A DNA stretch of 64,000 nucleotides from Phocoena phocoena (Eukaryota; Chordata; Mammalia; Artiodactyla; Phocoenidae): NCBI RefSeq assembly GCF_963924675.1, contig NC_089238.1, forward strand, positions 47,014,879 to 47,078,878, written 5' to 3'. Positions 34,206 through 46,048 of this stretch are shown piece by piece (positions within the stretch are counted from its first letter, which is position 1; every line of letters starts with the position of its first letter). A program made the translations under genes and the position numbers. The notes beneath the pieces were generated by a model. The model searched no databases, had not been told where the DNA came from, and saw only the letters and a program-made list of their open reading frames with translations.

Positions 34206-36005
34206 GGCCCCAGGACTTGGAAAAGATATAGGCCAGCAATAGGGCAATTCCCAGCATAGGCCTGTTTCTCTGGGAAAGTCTGCTGAGGGCAACTATTGTG
34301 AGTGAGGCTAGACCTGCATGACTGGTGTCTTGCGCAGACCGCATGCCCCTCTAGAATTGGGAGAAGTGAGACTCCTTTTCTGTGGTTAACGTGGAGGCAG
34401 TCCACCTCCGCTGGGGGAGATAACTGCCTTCTTTGCCTAAAACCCAGGTGTTTACATTCCCTTTGTCTTTTTTGAGGGAAGGTGGTCCTTGGCCCCACTC
34501 AGTGCTGTTGAGTTTGTGAAGAAAAGGCTAGGGAATTCTGCCTACTCCTAAGATGTGCTCTGGCATTGCCCAAACACCAGAAAGCCCCCTCCAGCAGCGG
34601 CTGTGGGTGTTGGATCCAGGGGGCATGGGTGTGTTGGGGATTGGAATGAAGGAGGGTTGGCCATTGAGAGGAAGGCATGGTATCCAGCTAAGTAACTAGA
34701 CATTTCCTGGCCAGACTTGTCTATCCTATTGCCTGGCTTTAGGTAATCCCTAATATTTAAGCATTTGAAGAAATTCTTGCTTGCCCTTTGGATACTAGAC
34801 CATCTTCCTCTTTTAACATACAGTCTATCCTTTAATTAAGACATCTCTAAAATAAAAGCCAGATGTTCATCTGGAAACCACATCCAGACTTTTTGAGTCA
34901 TGATTGGATGCCCCTAAACTTGCCCAAGCATGGTAGGCCATGTGACAAGGGATTATCGTTTGACATTCATGTTTCCTGTTCAGTAGCTGGGAACTTGATC
35001 ACTCTCACACTGAGACTTTCCATCTTTTTTGTGTTTGTACCTGCTCAGGCTCAGATCATCAGACTATCAAGTCCCTACTTGCCCCCCTCCCCATAATCCC
35101 CATCCTAAACAGTCCTTCCTGGGCCTCTCTCTGGAAGAAATGGGTTAGAGGGTCAAAGGGAACAAGACCAATTAGTAGCTGTAGTTCCTGCTCCTGGCAA
35201 ACGCTTTGCCCATTCTTCTCTTGGCTGGAATGCTGGTGTCGGGCTCCACCTGGCAGGAGTGCAGCCCAGACTTGCCGTGGCAGCAGGTGGGTTTGAAGTC
35301 ACCAGGCACACGTCCATGTGCACAGCCTGCAGCTCTTCCCTTTGTTCCCACTGTAGATACGTCATTGAGCCTGTTCTCCTTTGTAGTAAATGAACAGGAT
35401 AGACGTATTGAGTATGTGACTGGGATTCAGTCTGTATATTTTTAAAATATTTACATATGTGTTTTTCATATATTCATTGATTCTAAGGCATGTCCATGTC
35501 ACAGTTTAACAACTAAACACAATTTAACTTTAAAATCAGGATGTGTCATATAATCACATGTTCAAATTATAATTGACAGCTTTTTTCTCTCTCTCGGAGT
35601 GTCATACTGGTGCCTGTTAAAATTGATGGCATCTTAGAGTCCACAAAATACATTGTGTAGTGTCAGCTCATTTTGTAGTTCTTTGCCTGAAGAATTTGTG
35701 AATTTCCTCAAATAGCCAGATTTACCAGCAAGCCTCAGTATATTCAAGTTGCACTGGATGCAGCCAAGTAAAATGGCCACATCACATTTCACATGGCTTT
35801 GCTCTGCACAGAGCACTCACACATCCACCTTTGGTTGGGTTTTAGAACTATATTGGACAGTAGGCAGGACACTATGCAAATATTGCTGAGGAGCTTGTAC
35901 AAGGCCACCTGACTTAGTGACTGGGAGAGCCTGTTTCTTCTGACTCCTAATATAATTTTCTTTCTTCCAAACCAGTCAGCCTACAATTCAGAAACAGCAA
36001 AAATA
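34206..36005. other. Unique intronic sequence
   Basis: No exon, RNA gene or recognisable repeat seen in this 1.8 kb. Open frames are at most about 100 residues. Confidence 0.55.
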
Positions 36006-36127
36006 TGTTGGGAGTGGAATCTACCATGCTTAGAGTAGAGAATAGAGATCACTACTGAGAGAATCTTGTTGGGAGTGGAATCTACCATGCTTAGAGTAGA
36101 GAATAGAGATCACTACTGAGAGAATCT
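36006..36127. repeat. Perfect 61-bp tandem duplication (two copies)
   Basis: Unit 36006-36066 is repeated exactly at 36067-36127. Both begin TGTTGGGAGTGGAATCTACC and end CACTACTGAGAGAATCT. I found no difference between them. Confidence 0.97.
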
Positions 36128-36536
36128 TTATAGTAGGCAAAAATTGGGAATCTAAACACCCACAGAATAGCTAAGCACAATGTATTATCACTATAGAATG
36201 CATAGACATTGAAAATGACAGGTATGTGGATTGTTGCTGATACAAAGAGAATGTGTATTTAAAAGGGGGAAGTATGGATATCCAGGCAGAGAGGATTCTG
36301 GGAAGGTGTGACCAGAATGCATGTCTCATCTCTTTGATTCTGATGCCAACCATTGACCTCTTTCAGCAAGCAGAGGCAGGTGGGGCTCAGAGGAGTCAGA
36401 AAGGCTGAGTTTCTGAGCAAATGCTAAGACAGAGAAGTTATGGAAGAGGAGGCAAGAGACCCAGAAGATGGAACCAAGACACTTGACATACCAGTAATAG
36501 GAGTGCTAAAAGGAGAAAAAGGTAAAGGAAGGGCAT

Positions 36537-36900
36537 ATCAGTCAGGACAGGCTAGGACTAGGTTAAAATGTAATAGCAAACAGTCCATAACCTCAGTAGT
36601 TTAACTCAACAAGTTTATTTTTCCCCCATAATGCAGTAGCCAGTATAGGTCTGGGAGAAGGGGGCTCTGCTCATTGTTGTTATTCATGAACAAAAGGTGA
36701 TAGAGGCTTCGTCTCAACATGGTAAATCATGAACTAGTACTTAAAAGTTGGCTTGGAAGTGCACAGATCACTTCTGCTCCTATTTCATTGGCCAACGCAA
36801 ATCACAACTCCACTTTTAACTTCAAAAGGAAGCAAGTATGGTCCTCCCCTATAGATGGAAGGAGGAAAGCTAGAAATATTTGGTGAACGGCACTCCTGAC
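36537..36900 (-). mobile_element. MLT1-like LTR fragment
   Basis: 'agtagtttaactcaacaagt', 'tattcatgaacaaaaggtga' and 'cacttctgctcctatttcat' with 'tggccaacgcaaatcacaac' resemble diverged MLT1-class LTRs in reverse. Moderate certainty. Confidence 0.5.
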
Positions 36901-36964
36901 TTACCACTAGGGGAAATAAGTAAAATACATCTAAGTGTGTCCTCTTAAAATTTCTTAACTCTTA

Positions 36965-37255
36965 GGATGCAAAGAAAAGTCTTCCAAGCTTTCAGGCCAA
37001 AGAAACACATTATTTACAAAGGAAAAAGAACCACACTGGCATCAGATTTTCTATTTGCAACACCAAGAAGCTGAAGGGTGGTAGAATTTTATCTACAGAC
37101 CTGAGGAAAAAAGGAAGGCAACTCAAGAATCCTATACCCAGACAAACTTTTATCTAACATAGTACTGGAAGTCCTAGCCATAGCAATTAGGCAAGAAAAG
37201 AAATAAAACACATCCAAAATGAGAAAGGAAAAAGTAAATTATCAAATGACACCTT
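36965..37255 (+). mobile_element. Degenerate L1/HAL1-like fragments
   Basis: 'aaagtcttccaagctttcag' is HAL1/L1-like. 'aacatagtactggaagtcct', 'agccatagcaattaggcaag' and 'aaaagaaataaaacacatcc' are a short L1 ORF2 piece. No coding capacity remains. Confidence 0.65.
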
Positions 37256-38115
37256 TTCTAGTGTTTTATTATGAAAATTTCAAACATACAGAAAAGTGGA
37301 AAGAAGTTTAACTTATGCATCTTACTTTTTGATGCATTTTGTTCTAATGCAGACATTAGTACACCTCCCTCTAAATGCTTCATTCAGCCTGTCATTAACT
37401 ATAGTTCAGTATTTGTTTACACTTTTTTTCTCCTTGAGGTAAAATTTACAAGCAATGAAATCTCAAATCTTAAGTGTACATTCACTGAATTTTGACAAAT
37501 GCATGCATGTGTGTAACCCAAACCCTCCTCATGACACAGAACGTTTTCATCCCACCAAAAGGTTCTCTGAATGCTTTTTCAATCCATCTCTGCCCCAACT
37601 GCTACCCCGTAGAGACAGCCACTGGTCTGATTTGTTCCACCAGAGGTTAGCTTTCCCTGTTCTAGAACTTTGTACAATTCCAGTTGTATGTGCTCTTTCA
37701 TGCCCTTCACTCAGCATGTTTTTAGTATTCATCCGTGTTCCGTGTATCAGTAGTTCATGCTTTTCATTGCTGAGTAGTGTTCTATTGCATTCCATGATTA
37801 TACCACAGTTTATTTATCCATTCCGTTGATGATCAATTGGGTTGTTCCTGGGTTTTCTTGTTAAGAATAAGGCTGTGATGAACATTCTGATAAATATCCA
37901 TTTGCGGACATATGTTTTCATATCTTTTAGGTAATATTTAGATGGGAATTCTTGGGTTAGGCTAGGTGTGTGTTTCGTCTTACAAGGAAGTACCAGGCCT
38001 TTTCCCAAAGTGCTTGTGTCTTTTTACACTCCCTCCAACAATATGAGAGTTCCAGTTGGTCCACACCCTCACCAACATTGTTGTTGTCAATCTTTTAAAT
38101 TTTAATGTTTGGCAT
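37256..38115 (+). repeat. Old L1 3' region
   Basis: 'gcttttcattgctgagtagt', 'gttctattgcattccatgat', 'cacagtttatttatccattc', 'ggctgtgatgaacattctga' and 'accctcaccaacattgttgt' are classic old L1M 3' phrases in order. The 124-residue frame at 37455-37829 is L1 sequence. Confidence 0.8.
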
Positions 38116-38124
38116 TTTAATAAA

Positions 38125-38612
38125 CAAATGTATTAAAGTTCTCCAGAGAAACAGAACCAATAGGAGATATAGATAAAGAGATTTATTGGTATTATAAGGA
38201 ATTGACTCAGGCAGTTACGGTAGCAAGAAGTCCTGTGATCTGCTGTCTGCAAGCAGAAGACCCAGGAAAGCCCACCAGCTTTAGTTCCAGCCCGAGTCTG
38301 AAGGCCTGAGAACCAGGAGAAAACCTATGGTGTACCGCCCAGTCCAAGGGCAGGAGAATACCAGTGTCCCCAAACAAACAGGCAGAGAGCTCAAAATCTC
38401 CCTTCCTCTGCCTTTTTATTCTCTTCAGGTCTTCCACAGATTGGATGATGCCATTACTAGGGAGGGCAATCTGCTTTACACAGTCTACTGATTCAAATGT
38501 TAATCTCATCCAGAAACACCCTGACAGACACACCCAGATATAATGTTTAACCAAGTATCTGCACACACCATGACCCAGTCAAGTTGACACATAAAGTTGA
38601 CCAACACAACAG
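38125..38612 (-). mobile_element. MLT2-like / ERVL-class solo LTR
   Basis: 'tgtattaaagttctccagag', 'aaacagaaccaataggagat', 'aatgttaatctcatccagaa' and 'caagttgacacataaagttg' match the reverse of an ERVL-class LTR whose forward form starts TGTGATGGTTAATTTTATG. No internal genes. The exact subfamily is uncertain. Confidence 0.7.
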
Positions 38613-38621
38613 ATAAGTTAA

Positions 38622-38646
38622 ATACACACACAGACACACACACACT
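38622..38646. repeat. (CA)n short microsatellite
   Basis: Short interrupted CA run just beyond the LTR. Confidence 0.8.
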
Positions 38647-38908
38647 AATGTATTAAATTGATTTTAAGTATCAGTGTGGCTCTCTCTTCATACCTGCTTA
38701 TGAGAATTTTATTGGCTTCTGGGGCAACAGGTGAGCCCCAGACCCTAGAATGGAATCTAGAGGCTGAGTCCAGAAGAGAGGTGTTGAAAGAAGCAACAGT
38801 CAGAACTGGTGGGCCTGTCCCTAGTCCAGAATGTTTTCCAGGAGAGACTGAACCAGACATCAGCAACTGATAAATTGTGCATTGGTTTCCAGTTATTTCT
38901 TTGATAGA

Positions 38909-38923
38909 GGGAGAGAGAGAGAG

Positions 38924-38966
<43 letters not shown>
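38909..38966. repeat. (GA)n(TG)n compound microsatellite
   Basis: About eight GA units followed by about 20 TG units. Confidence 0.95.
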
Positions 38967-38969
<3 letters not shown>

Positions 38970-39059
38970 ATGTGATACAGCCTCTGCTCTTGGGGACACA
39001 TTCGGTACAGAATTGTAAAAGAAAGCCATCCGGTATTACCCCTTGACCTTTTATTTGTA

Positions 39060-40995
39060 ATAAATCCCATTTAATAAAATTCATTTAGTCAAGTCTCAAA
39101 GCACAACAAGGATGTGAGAGGGAAAAATCTACACTGGAAACTAGGAACTGGATGGTAGGGATGGAGTATGGGGGTGGGACTCCCTGCGCCCCTAGGTGAG
39201 AGAAGTTACATCAGCCCCTCACCCAGACATAGGGCCTGCCTGCATAGCGTGGCTTCCTTTACCCTGGTTGCTTCTTTTGATTCTTCTCCCTTTAGGTGAT
39301 CCCAGAGACAGGCAGAACTGGGGCAGGGCTAAAATAGCGCATCAGCATAGGAGGGAGGGTCTGAGAGGGAACTGGGGCAACGTGTAGAGCACATGTCCTG
39401 CCTGCCCAAGAATCAGGTCTTAAAGGAGAAGGTTGCCGTTTTGGAAAATGAGAAAAACTTTGTATTGCATGATAAATTCTGTAGAGGCTTGAGAGAATTG
39501 TTGTAACTTGAGCTGCTTGCCCCCGGCCTTTCCTCAGTTGCTCTCTCAGTCAAATGGAAGCACCTGGGTGAAGTCCAAGGTGCCCAATTAACCTGACCCA
39601 GGAAGACGCTTGATGCACATGGCCATGTGTGCATTCCTGGGTCACTCTTGGTTCACTTGCCTGACACCACCTCCCTTTGGCCCGGTGGTAACAGGGTTAA
39701 GGCCCTGCACCAGGTGCAGGCTTGTCTTTTCTCGGGAGATTCGGTTTCTGGTCCAGCCGGTCGAATGGCAAGGATTCCCTCACTTAAGCCAGACGCTTGT
39801 TGAAAGACAGGAAGCAACTGGGCTCTGGCTGATCACCTCTCTACATAACCTTGGGCTGATCTGATGACGAGAGGAAGAAAGAAGATGAGGTCTACATTAG
39901 GATCTCTCTCTCTCATTGATTGGGGGTGGGGGGATCCTGCAGTAGCATTTGCTTGGTAGAGCCCACCCAGCACAGAATTGGGAGATTGTAGACAAATTCC
40001 CCCTCGGTGCTCTGTCATTCATTCCTCCCTCATTTTGAGAGGCTGGCAGAAAAGGACTAGGAACCGGGTGAGTTCCCTGTCTCTGCCACAGCCTGGTGGG
40101 AGCAAAGGCTTAGGGGAACCAGTGTCAGACTTGGCTGGCAAGCCTGAGCTAGCCGACACCTCCCTTCACGCTGTCAGATGTTAAAGACAGAATGCGGGCA
40201 GGGCTGCCTCTGAAAAAGTGATTAGGCGGGAGAGAGGAAGGCAGCTGGGCGCACGTGCTGTCTGCTCGCCTGGCTTCCAGGGCATGATGGGTAGAGTCTA
40301 GTCTCAGCGCAGTTGGGGAGTGTCCTGAGAACTCCACCTGTAGCTTGCTTTCTCACGAAGCATCTCTTACCCGTGTTTTCTGAGCGCTGATGAGGTCTCA
40401 TGAAAATTGACAGAAATGATGTTGATTGGATGACTCTGTGGACCATTGTTTGATCTTTGTTTGCGGGGCTGATTTTAATTCAGTTGGGACTTTTTTCCAA
40501 AATGGTATCAAAGTTTCCTAGAATTTTTTTAACCTTCAGATGGCTCGTAAACATCATAGTATTTATTATTACATAGGGCTATTGATGCTGAATCGTGACT
40601 GGACAGTTATGAGAAAAGATTGGGGTGGGAGAGTGGTAACATCCATTTTGATCATTGGATGACCTCTTGGGAAAGAAGGTGGGGACACTAGTTTCCCCAC
40701 CCCCCCGCCCCGAGGCTCTCCATATTTTTCCATCCCTCTTACCTTTTGCCCTTTATTTTCCATTTAAAAGGTAATTTGCAAACTCACTGTCTTAGAACCA
40801 ATGCTATAGGCTCAGTGCCCGAGTGGAAAGCAGAGCTCTGTCCTTCCATATTAACAGAATTCCTGGGAAAAAATTATCAGTTTTGTTACAGGTTATGAGT
40901 TTATCCAGGACCATGGGTGCTTCAGGAGAAATTGCTGGGATGATGTGGAAGGTTTGAGGTGAATATTTGGTGCTACTTTGTGTCTTTGCAGCATT
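39060..40995. other. Unique intronic sequence
   Basis: No exon or repeat recognised. Open frames of up to about 85 residues show no domain. Confidence 0.5.
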
Positions 40996-41004
40996 TCGCA
41001 TTCT

Positions 41005-41379
41005 TTTTTTTTTTTTTGTAATTTATTTATAAAAATAAATTTTTATAAATTTATAAAAATTTGTGTTGTGGCTTCGTTGCTGTGCAGGGGCTTTCTCTAG
41101 TTGCGGCGAGCGGGGGCTACTCTTCGTTGCGGTGTGCAGGCTTCTCATTGCGGTGACCTCTCTTGTTGCGGAGCACAAGCTCTAGGCTCGTGGGCTTCAG
41201 TAGTTGTGGCTCATGGGCTCAGTAGTTGTGGCTCGTGGGCTCTAGAGCGCAGGCTCAGTCGCTATGGCGCACGGGCTTAGTTGCTCCACGGCATGTGGGA
41301 TCTTCCTGGACCAGGGATTGAACCCGTGTCCCCTGCATTGTCAGGCGGATCCTTGACCACTGAGCCACCAGAGAAGCCC
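41005..41379 (-). mobile_element. CHR-type SINE, long form
   Basis: Starts with a T run and AT-rich 'taaatttataaaaatt' tail; then 'tctctagttgcggcgagcgg', repeated cagtagttgtggctc units, 'caggcggatccttgaccact' and 'ccaccagagaagccct'. The TSD is not clear. The simple AT-rich palindromic tail is unusual among the copies here. Confidence 0.92.
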
Positions 41380-41484
41380 TCCCATCCTTTTTGCCATGTG
41401 TCTCCTCCTTCTGTACCAGTCAGCCTGTCCCACAGCCCAGAGAACATGGTGCACACTGGGTGGTCAGACTTCCTGGTTGTGTGC

Positions 41485-41610
41485 CAGCTCTGGCGCTCTG
41501 GCTGCGTTACCTTGGGCAAGTGACCTACCTTGGTGTCCTCTTCTGCAAAATAGAGTTAACGTTAGTACCTACCTCATATTCAGGCGAACGAGAAGACACG
41601 TAAAGCCCAG
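41485..41610 (+). repeat. MIR
   Basis: 'ctgcgttaccttgggcaagt', 'gtcctcttctgcaaaataga' and 'gttagtacctacctcatatt' follow the MIR order. Confidence 0.85.
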
Positions 41611-41969
41611 TGGCTGCCCATAGCAACATAAAGGCAAGCTGTTATTTATCATCGTGTGCACAAGTGGGTGCCATCGAGGTTAGACAGGGACCTCAGTGTG
41701 TACAGTGCCACGTCGGCTATACAGAAAGTGCCACAACAGTGCTCCAAAGTTCTGTGCTCTGAAGAGATGCGACCAGCAGTGATGGCCGCTGGCCACCCCC
41801 AGCACACTTTTGCATGACCTGTGGCCAATGTGCCCTGCTGGTCCGTCACCCCCATCTCTCAGCCCACCCCCCAGATCCCTGCTCCAGCCTGTTCCTCCCT
41901 CCTTGTCAAGCACTGCCGGGCTTGATGATGATGACACCACGGTTCATTTGTTTAGCTTCTTTATAGTGT

Positions 41970-42080
41970 GCTTTCAGGTTTCTTATCTCATTTCATCCTC
42001 AAAAGGGAGGTAAACGTCTCTATTTTTCAGATGAAAAACTGAGGTCCAGGGAGAGTAGATAACTTGCCAAGGTCTTGAGG
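41970..42080 (-). repeat. MIR fragment
   Basis: 'tctatttttcagatgaaaaa', 'ctgaggtccagggagagtag' and 'ataacttgccaaggtc' are the reverse of the MIR core. Confidence 0.75.
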
Positions 42081-42145
42081 CTGGAAAAGCCAGGTTATCT
42101 TGGTCTTTCCCACTCACGACAGACCCTGAGTTATTTTTTTGAGCC

Positions 42146-42147
<2 letters not shown>

Positions 42148-42196
<49 letters not shown>
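42148..42196. repeat. (CA)n microsatellite
   Basis: About 24 uninterrupted CA units. Confidence 0.95.
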
Positions 42197-42199
<3 letters not shown>

Positions 42200-42319
42200 G
42201 CAGAGTTAGGTGATGCAAGTGGTAATGACCCTGCTTTCATTAGAATATAGGTCTCTCCCTACTATAGTGGTGCTTCCTGCAAGACATAATATTTCCCAGC
42301 CCACCTCTTTTTTAAAACC

Positions 42320-43146
42320 CTGTTCCGAGATGTGTTTCTCAACACCACCAAGCAATTAGCTTAATTCTGATAGCATCTACCTGGAGATAGCATCAGATCC
42401 CACAGGTCAAGGGCTCAGTTCCACAAGACTGCCCCCACTTCAGATGCCAATCACAAGTCCGGGTTGTTACCTCTGCTTCTGCCCAGCTGTCTATTGATTG
42501 GAGGTTCCCATGCCCCGCCCCACATTCGTTTAATATGCTAGAGTGGCTCCCAGAACTCAGAGAAACATTTTACTTACCAGATCAATGGTTTATTATAAAA
42601 GGATGTAACTGAGAAACAGCCCAAGGGGAGAGAAGCACAGGGCAAGGTGTGGGGAAAGGGCACAGGGCCAACACTGTCTCCAGGCACACCACTCTCCTCA
42701 AATCTCCATGTGTGCACCGGCCCGGGAGCTCTCCAGACCCTGTCCTTTTGGAGTTTTATGGGGGCTCCGTTACATAGGCATGATTGATTCAATCATTGGC
42801 CATTGGTGATTGATCCAACCTCCAGGTCGAGGGTGGGGCTGAAAGTTCCAGTCCTCTAATCACATGGTTGTTTCCCTTGGCAACCAGCCCCCATCCTTAG
42901 GTTAACTAGGGCTTTCCAGAAGTCACCTCATTAACATAAACTCTGGTGTGGTTGAAAGGGGCTGGTTATGAATAACAAGACACTCCTTTTCATCCTTTCA
43001 CCTTTGACTCTGGAGCTATTTCAGGAAGTGATGACAGAAAACCAAATATAATTGGTCTTAGGGAATTCCAAGGGTTTTAGGAGCTCTATGCCAGAAACCG
43101 GACAAAGACCAAATATATACTTCTGACTATAAATCACAATATCACA
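42320..43146 (-). mobile_element. MER21-like solo LTR (ERVL)
   Basis: About 830 bp. In reverse the element begins TGTGATATTGTGATTTATAG at 43146. It contains 'aggcatgattgattcaatca', 'ttggccattggtgattgatc', 'aaccagcccccatccttagg' and 'gagtggctcccagaactcag', which fit the MER21 class of ERVL LTRs from memory. It is close to the length I recall for a full LTR. No internal retroviral genes are seen. Confidence 0.75.
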
Positions 43147-43184
43147 CCTGCGGTCAGCTTTTCCCTAATGGCAAGGACTTTAGA

Positions 43185-43310
43185 TAGGGAGCTAAGAAAT
43201 CTGATTGTGGTCTCAGCTCCGCCCCTAAATTGTTTGACTGATGGCCTCACTGGGGTCTCTTTATTTATCTGTACAGTGAGAGGACTGGTCTAAACCTGTG
43301 AGTCTCAACT
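43185..43310 (+). repeat. MIR-like fragment
   Basis: 'tgtggtctcagctccgcccc' and 'gtctctttatttatctgtac' with 'agtgagaggactggtctaaa' fit a diverged MIR. Confidence 0.6.
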
Positions 43311-43732
43311 TGTTTTTTCCTAGGACATAAACATCGGGTGACATTCCTTCCTAGACCTTCTTGTGGGGTGGCCTTCTTCCCAGCACCGTAGCCGTAACTC
43401 GACCCCTCTCCTGTACTCAAGGAATCACGTTGGGATGTGAGGGTTTGAATGATGCTATTGTAGCAACAACAATGACTCTGTTCTGAGTTATCAGAAAAGT
43501 GACTAATGTACGAGGTGAAGGGCTTTTCTTTAGTAAGAAATCACTTTACCACCTCCCAGTGGCTGCATCAGGACATCGTGTTAGAGGACCTGTCAGGAGC
43601 ACGTCCATCCTGGCCTGCCTGCAGCCCTGAGCCCTCAGCCCGCAGACAGCGTGCTAACTTAGCAAGTTTAAAGTGGAAGCATCCTGTAGTCAAAGCATTG
43701 CAAAACCTTGGTCTTTTTAAAACATTTTTTTA

Positions 43733-43866
43733 ACAAATTTTTTATTTTTATTTTTTTGGCCACACCACGCAGCATGTTGGGATCTCAGTTCCCCGACCAG
43801 GGATCGAACCCGTGCCCCTTGCATTGGAAGCGTGGAGTCTTAACCACTGGACCGCCAGGGAAGACC
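43733..43866 (-). mobile_element. CHR-type SINE, short form, 14-bp TSD
   Basis: 'tggccacaccacgcagcatg', 'cagttccccgaccagggatc' and 'ccactggaccgccagggaag'. Flanked by AACCTTGGTCTTTT at 43704-43717 and 43868-43881. Confidence 0.93.
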
Positions 43867-43881
43867 CAACCTTGGTCTTTT

Positions 43882-44830
43882 GAGTCAGAAAAAAGGGTGA
43901 ACAAATCTCCCAATGGCCGGTCATTCTATGGAATGTTATTTAAGTATTGGTTTATTTGCAGGGCACAGCCATGAGGGTAGATTCAAGGGTACAGAGGGAC
44001 TTAGGTTAGATGTGAAGAGCAGCCTCATTCTACCAGACTCGAGTTCATTACTCACCTGTGCCAGGAAACTGGGGATGGACCCTCCCCCATCACGTTTCTT
44101 TTCTGTCTTCTGGTTTCGTCATTAATGGATTCAAAAGCATCCAGAGATCAGAAAATACAGCCCTTTCTCAAAGCTTGGCCAGAGTCCTTGGGATGGTAGC
44201 ACTTCCAAGAATTTTTAGCCAAGACACTTAGATGCTAAAGCTCTTTGAGGAAAGGGGTTGGAGGAATGGGAACGGTGCCACAGAGTCTGAGGTCCACATT
44301 GCCTGGAGTGAACCAGACTGTGGATTTTCTGTCTGGTCCTGTAGCTCAGACAGAGCATTGTCACTGAAGAGAGGAGGGTTTGGAGAAGACTTCAAGCAAA
44401 GTGCTTGTGCCCTACACGGGAACGTGGGAGCCAGCTTGCTTCCTGTCTGAGCACCACCAGCTGCCAGAGTGGAGGGCTTTCCATACAGAATGAGCGACTC
44501 CCCTCGGGAAGGACACTGGTGAAGGCGTGAACTCCTCTTCTCCTGGAGCAGCTAACAGTCAACATGAACCCTCGCCTCATAGTAAATATTGCTGATAGAT
44601 ATTACCAGCATCCAGTGAAACTGTGCGTGGGACATTTTGACTGCAAATTAATACAAGAGTCTGATCTCCACAACAATATTTTAGTGTGCTGTATTTGACC
44701 TAGGAATTCCAGACTGAGAAAGTAGGGATTATGGTCACAAAAGGGAGCAGCTGTGATGTTTAAAATTCAATGTGGACAAGTAAATAGATAACTTTTCAAT
44801 CTTTTTGGTAGAATGGAAAAGAAGTAATCC
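43882..44830. other. Unique intronic sequence
   Basis: No exon or repeat recognised. Confidence 0.5.
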
Positions 44831-44837
44831 ATTTTAA

Positions 44838-44976
44838 AGTAATTTTTATTTTATTTTTTATTTCTTGGCTGCAACGTGCGGCTTGTGGGATCTTAGTTCC
44901 CCGAGCAGGGGTCAAACCCAGGCCCTCGGCATTGAAAGCACACAGTCCTAACCACTGGACCGCCAGGGAATTCCCC
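44838..44976 (-). mobile_element. CHR-type SINE, short form
   Basis: A TTTTA-rich tail, 'cttggctgcaacgtgcggct', 'gatcttagttccccgagcag' and the head 'ccactggaccgccagggaat'. Reverse-oriented. A second SINE sits just beyond its head. Confidence 0.9.
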
Positions 44977-44992
44977 ATTTGAAAGCAATTTT

Positions 44993-45208
44993 TTTTTTTT
45001 TTTTTTTTTTTTTTTGGCGGTACGCAGGCCTCTCACTGCTGTGGCCTCTCCCGTTGCAGAGCACAGGCTCCGGATGTGCAGGCTCAGCGGCCATGGCTCA
45101 TGGGCCCAGCCGCTCCGCGGCATGTGGGATCGTCCCGGACCGGGGCACAAACCCGTGTCCCCTGCATCGGCAGGCGGACTCCCAACCACTGCGGCACCAG
45201 GGAAGCCC
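44993..45208 (-). mobile_element. CHR-type SINE, cetacean ~200 bp form, 13-bp TSD
   Basis: A run of about 24 T, 'ggcggtacgcaggcctctca', the core in reverse, and 'ggcaccagggaagccc'. Flanked by TGAAAGCAATTTT at 44980-44992 and 45209-45221. It is the last SINE before ZNRF1 exon 2, about 0.85 kb upstream. Confidence 0.95.
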
Positions 45209-45221
45209 TGAAAGCAATTTT

Positions 45222-46048
45222 AATAAAAGTAAAATGGGGGGAATTGAAAATAGTGGATCTGTATTTATCTATAAAAATAGATCAAAAAATAATTTATTAA
45301 AAAATAGATCAAAGGACTAGGTTTACTTAATGGAGTTCAGCTCAGAAGATTCTCAACCAAAGTCTCCAATACTGATACAATTCCGATGAAACTCCCTGGG
45401 TGTATAAGCAAACTTCCTCGGGAATAAAACAGCAGGGTCTGTCGCCTATCGTTGTGAAACAGCTGTTACTCCTGGTGGCATATGGCCAAGGCATGTGTGG
45501 CATCTGGGAGCGCTCTGGAGGGCCGCCTGGGGCTCGCACACTCTCGGAGGACAGCTGCCTGAGCCACGGGAGGAAAGGTGCTCTGGATGAGGGATGGAGG
45601 CGCCCAGGACTATAGGGATTCCTTCCACAGGTGACCCAGCCAAGTGGTTTGAGGGCTGGGAGGCACAAGGGTGTTAAATTAAACTCTTATTATTCAAAGA
45701 CAGATTATTTGGTTGCCTTGATTCGATCGATGCCTCCCTGTCCCCGTTGCCCACTGGACCCCCTTGGGAAAGGGGAAAGGGTCTGAAAGAAAATAAAACT
45801 CAAATCAGCTGTCAGTGACTTCTGATAAACTTCAGCAAGGGGCATGACAAGGGTGAGCCCCAGTGAAAAAATGGGAATTGGAGGCTGTAATCAGAAAACA
45901 ACATGTTGCCTGCCTTTAATGAAGAAGTAGGCGGTAGGATGTATCTAGACTGACCCCACAATGGCCAGAGTCACCTAAGAGTTTCCACATTTATGATGGA
46001 TATGTTTGGTTTGGAAAGAACCATTTCATTCTATTTCCTCTTTTTCAG
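45222..46048 (+). other. ZNRF1: End of ZNRF1 intron 1 with the exon 2 acceptor
   Basis: Unique sequence. The last 26 bases are a pyrimidine-rich tract ending AG at 46047-46048. Confidence 0.7.

Larger units (their letters stand above)
1..46048 (+). other. ZNRF1: ZNRF1 intron 1 (3' part), repeat-rich, no coding exon seen
   Basis: The whole stretch upstream of exon 2 reads as intron. It ends in a polypyrimidine tract and AG at 46047-46048. It contains SINEs, old L1 fragments, LTRs, MIR/L2 pieces and microsatellites, listed separately, with unique AT-rich sequence between them. Open frames in it are short or overlap SINEs and L1s. None has a recognisable domain or a good pair of splice sites. 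Exon 1 of ZNRF1 is not present, so the intron begins before the window. Confidence 0.9.

Noticed and set aside
38909..38966. Regular dinucleotide repeats that might look like an array.
   Set aside because: Simple microsatellites; no spacer-repeat structure of a CRISPR array anywhere, and none is expected in a mammal.
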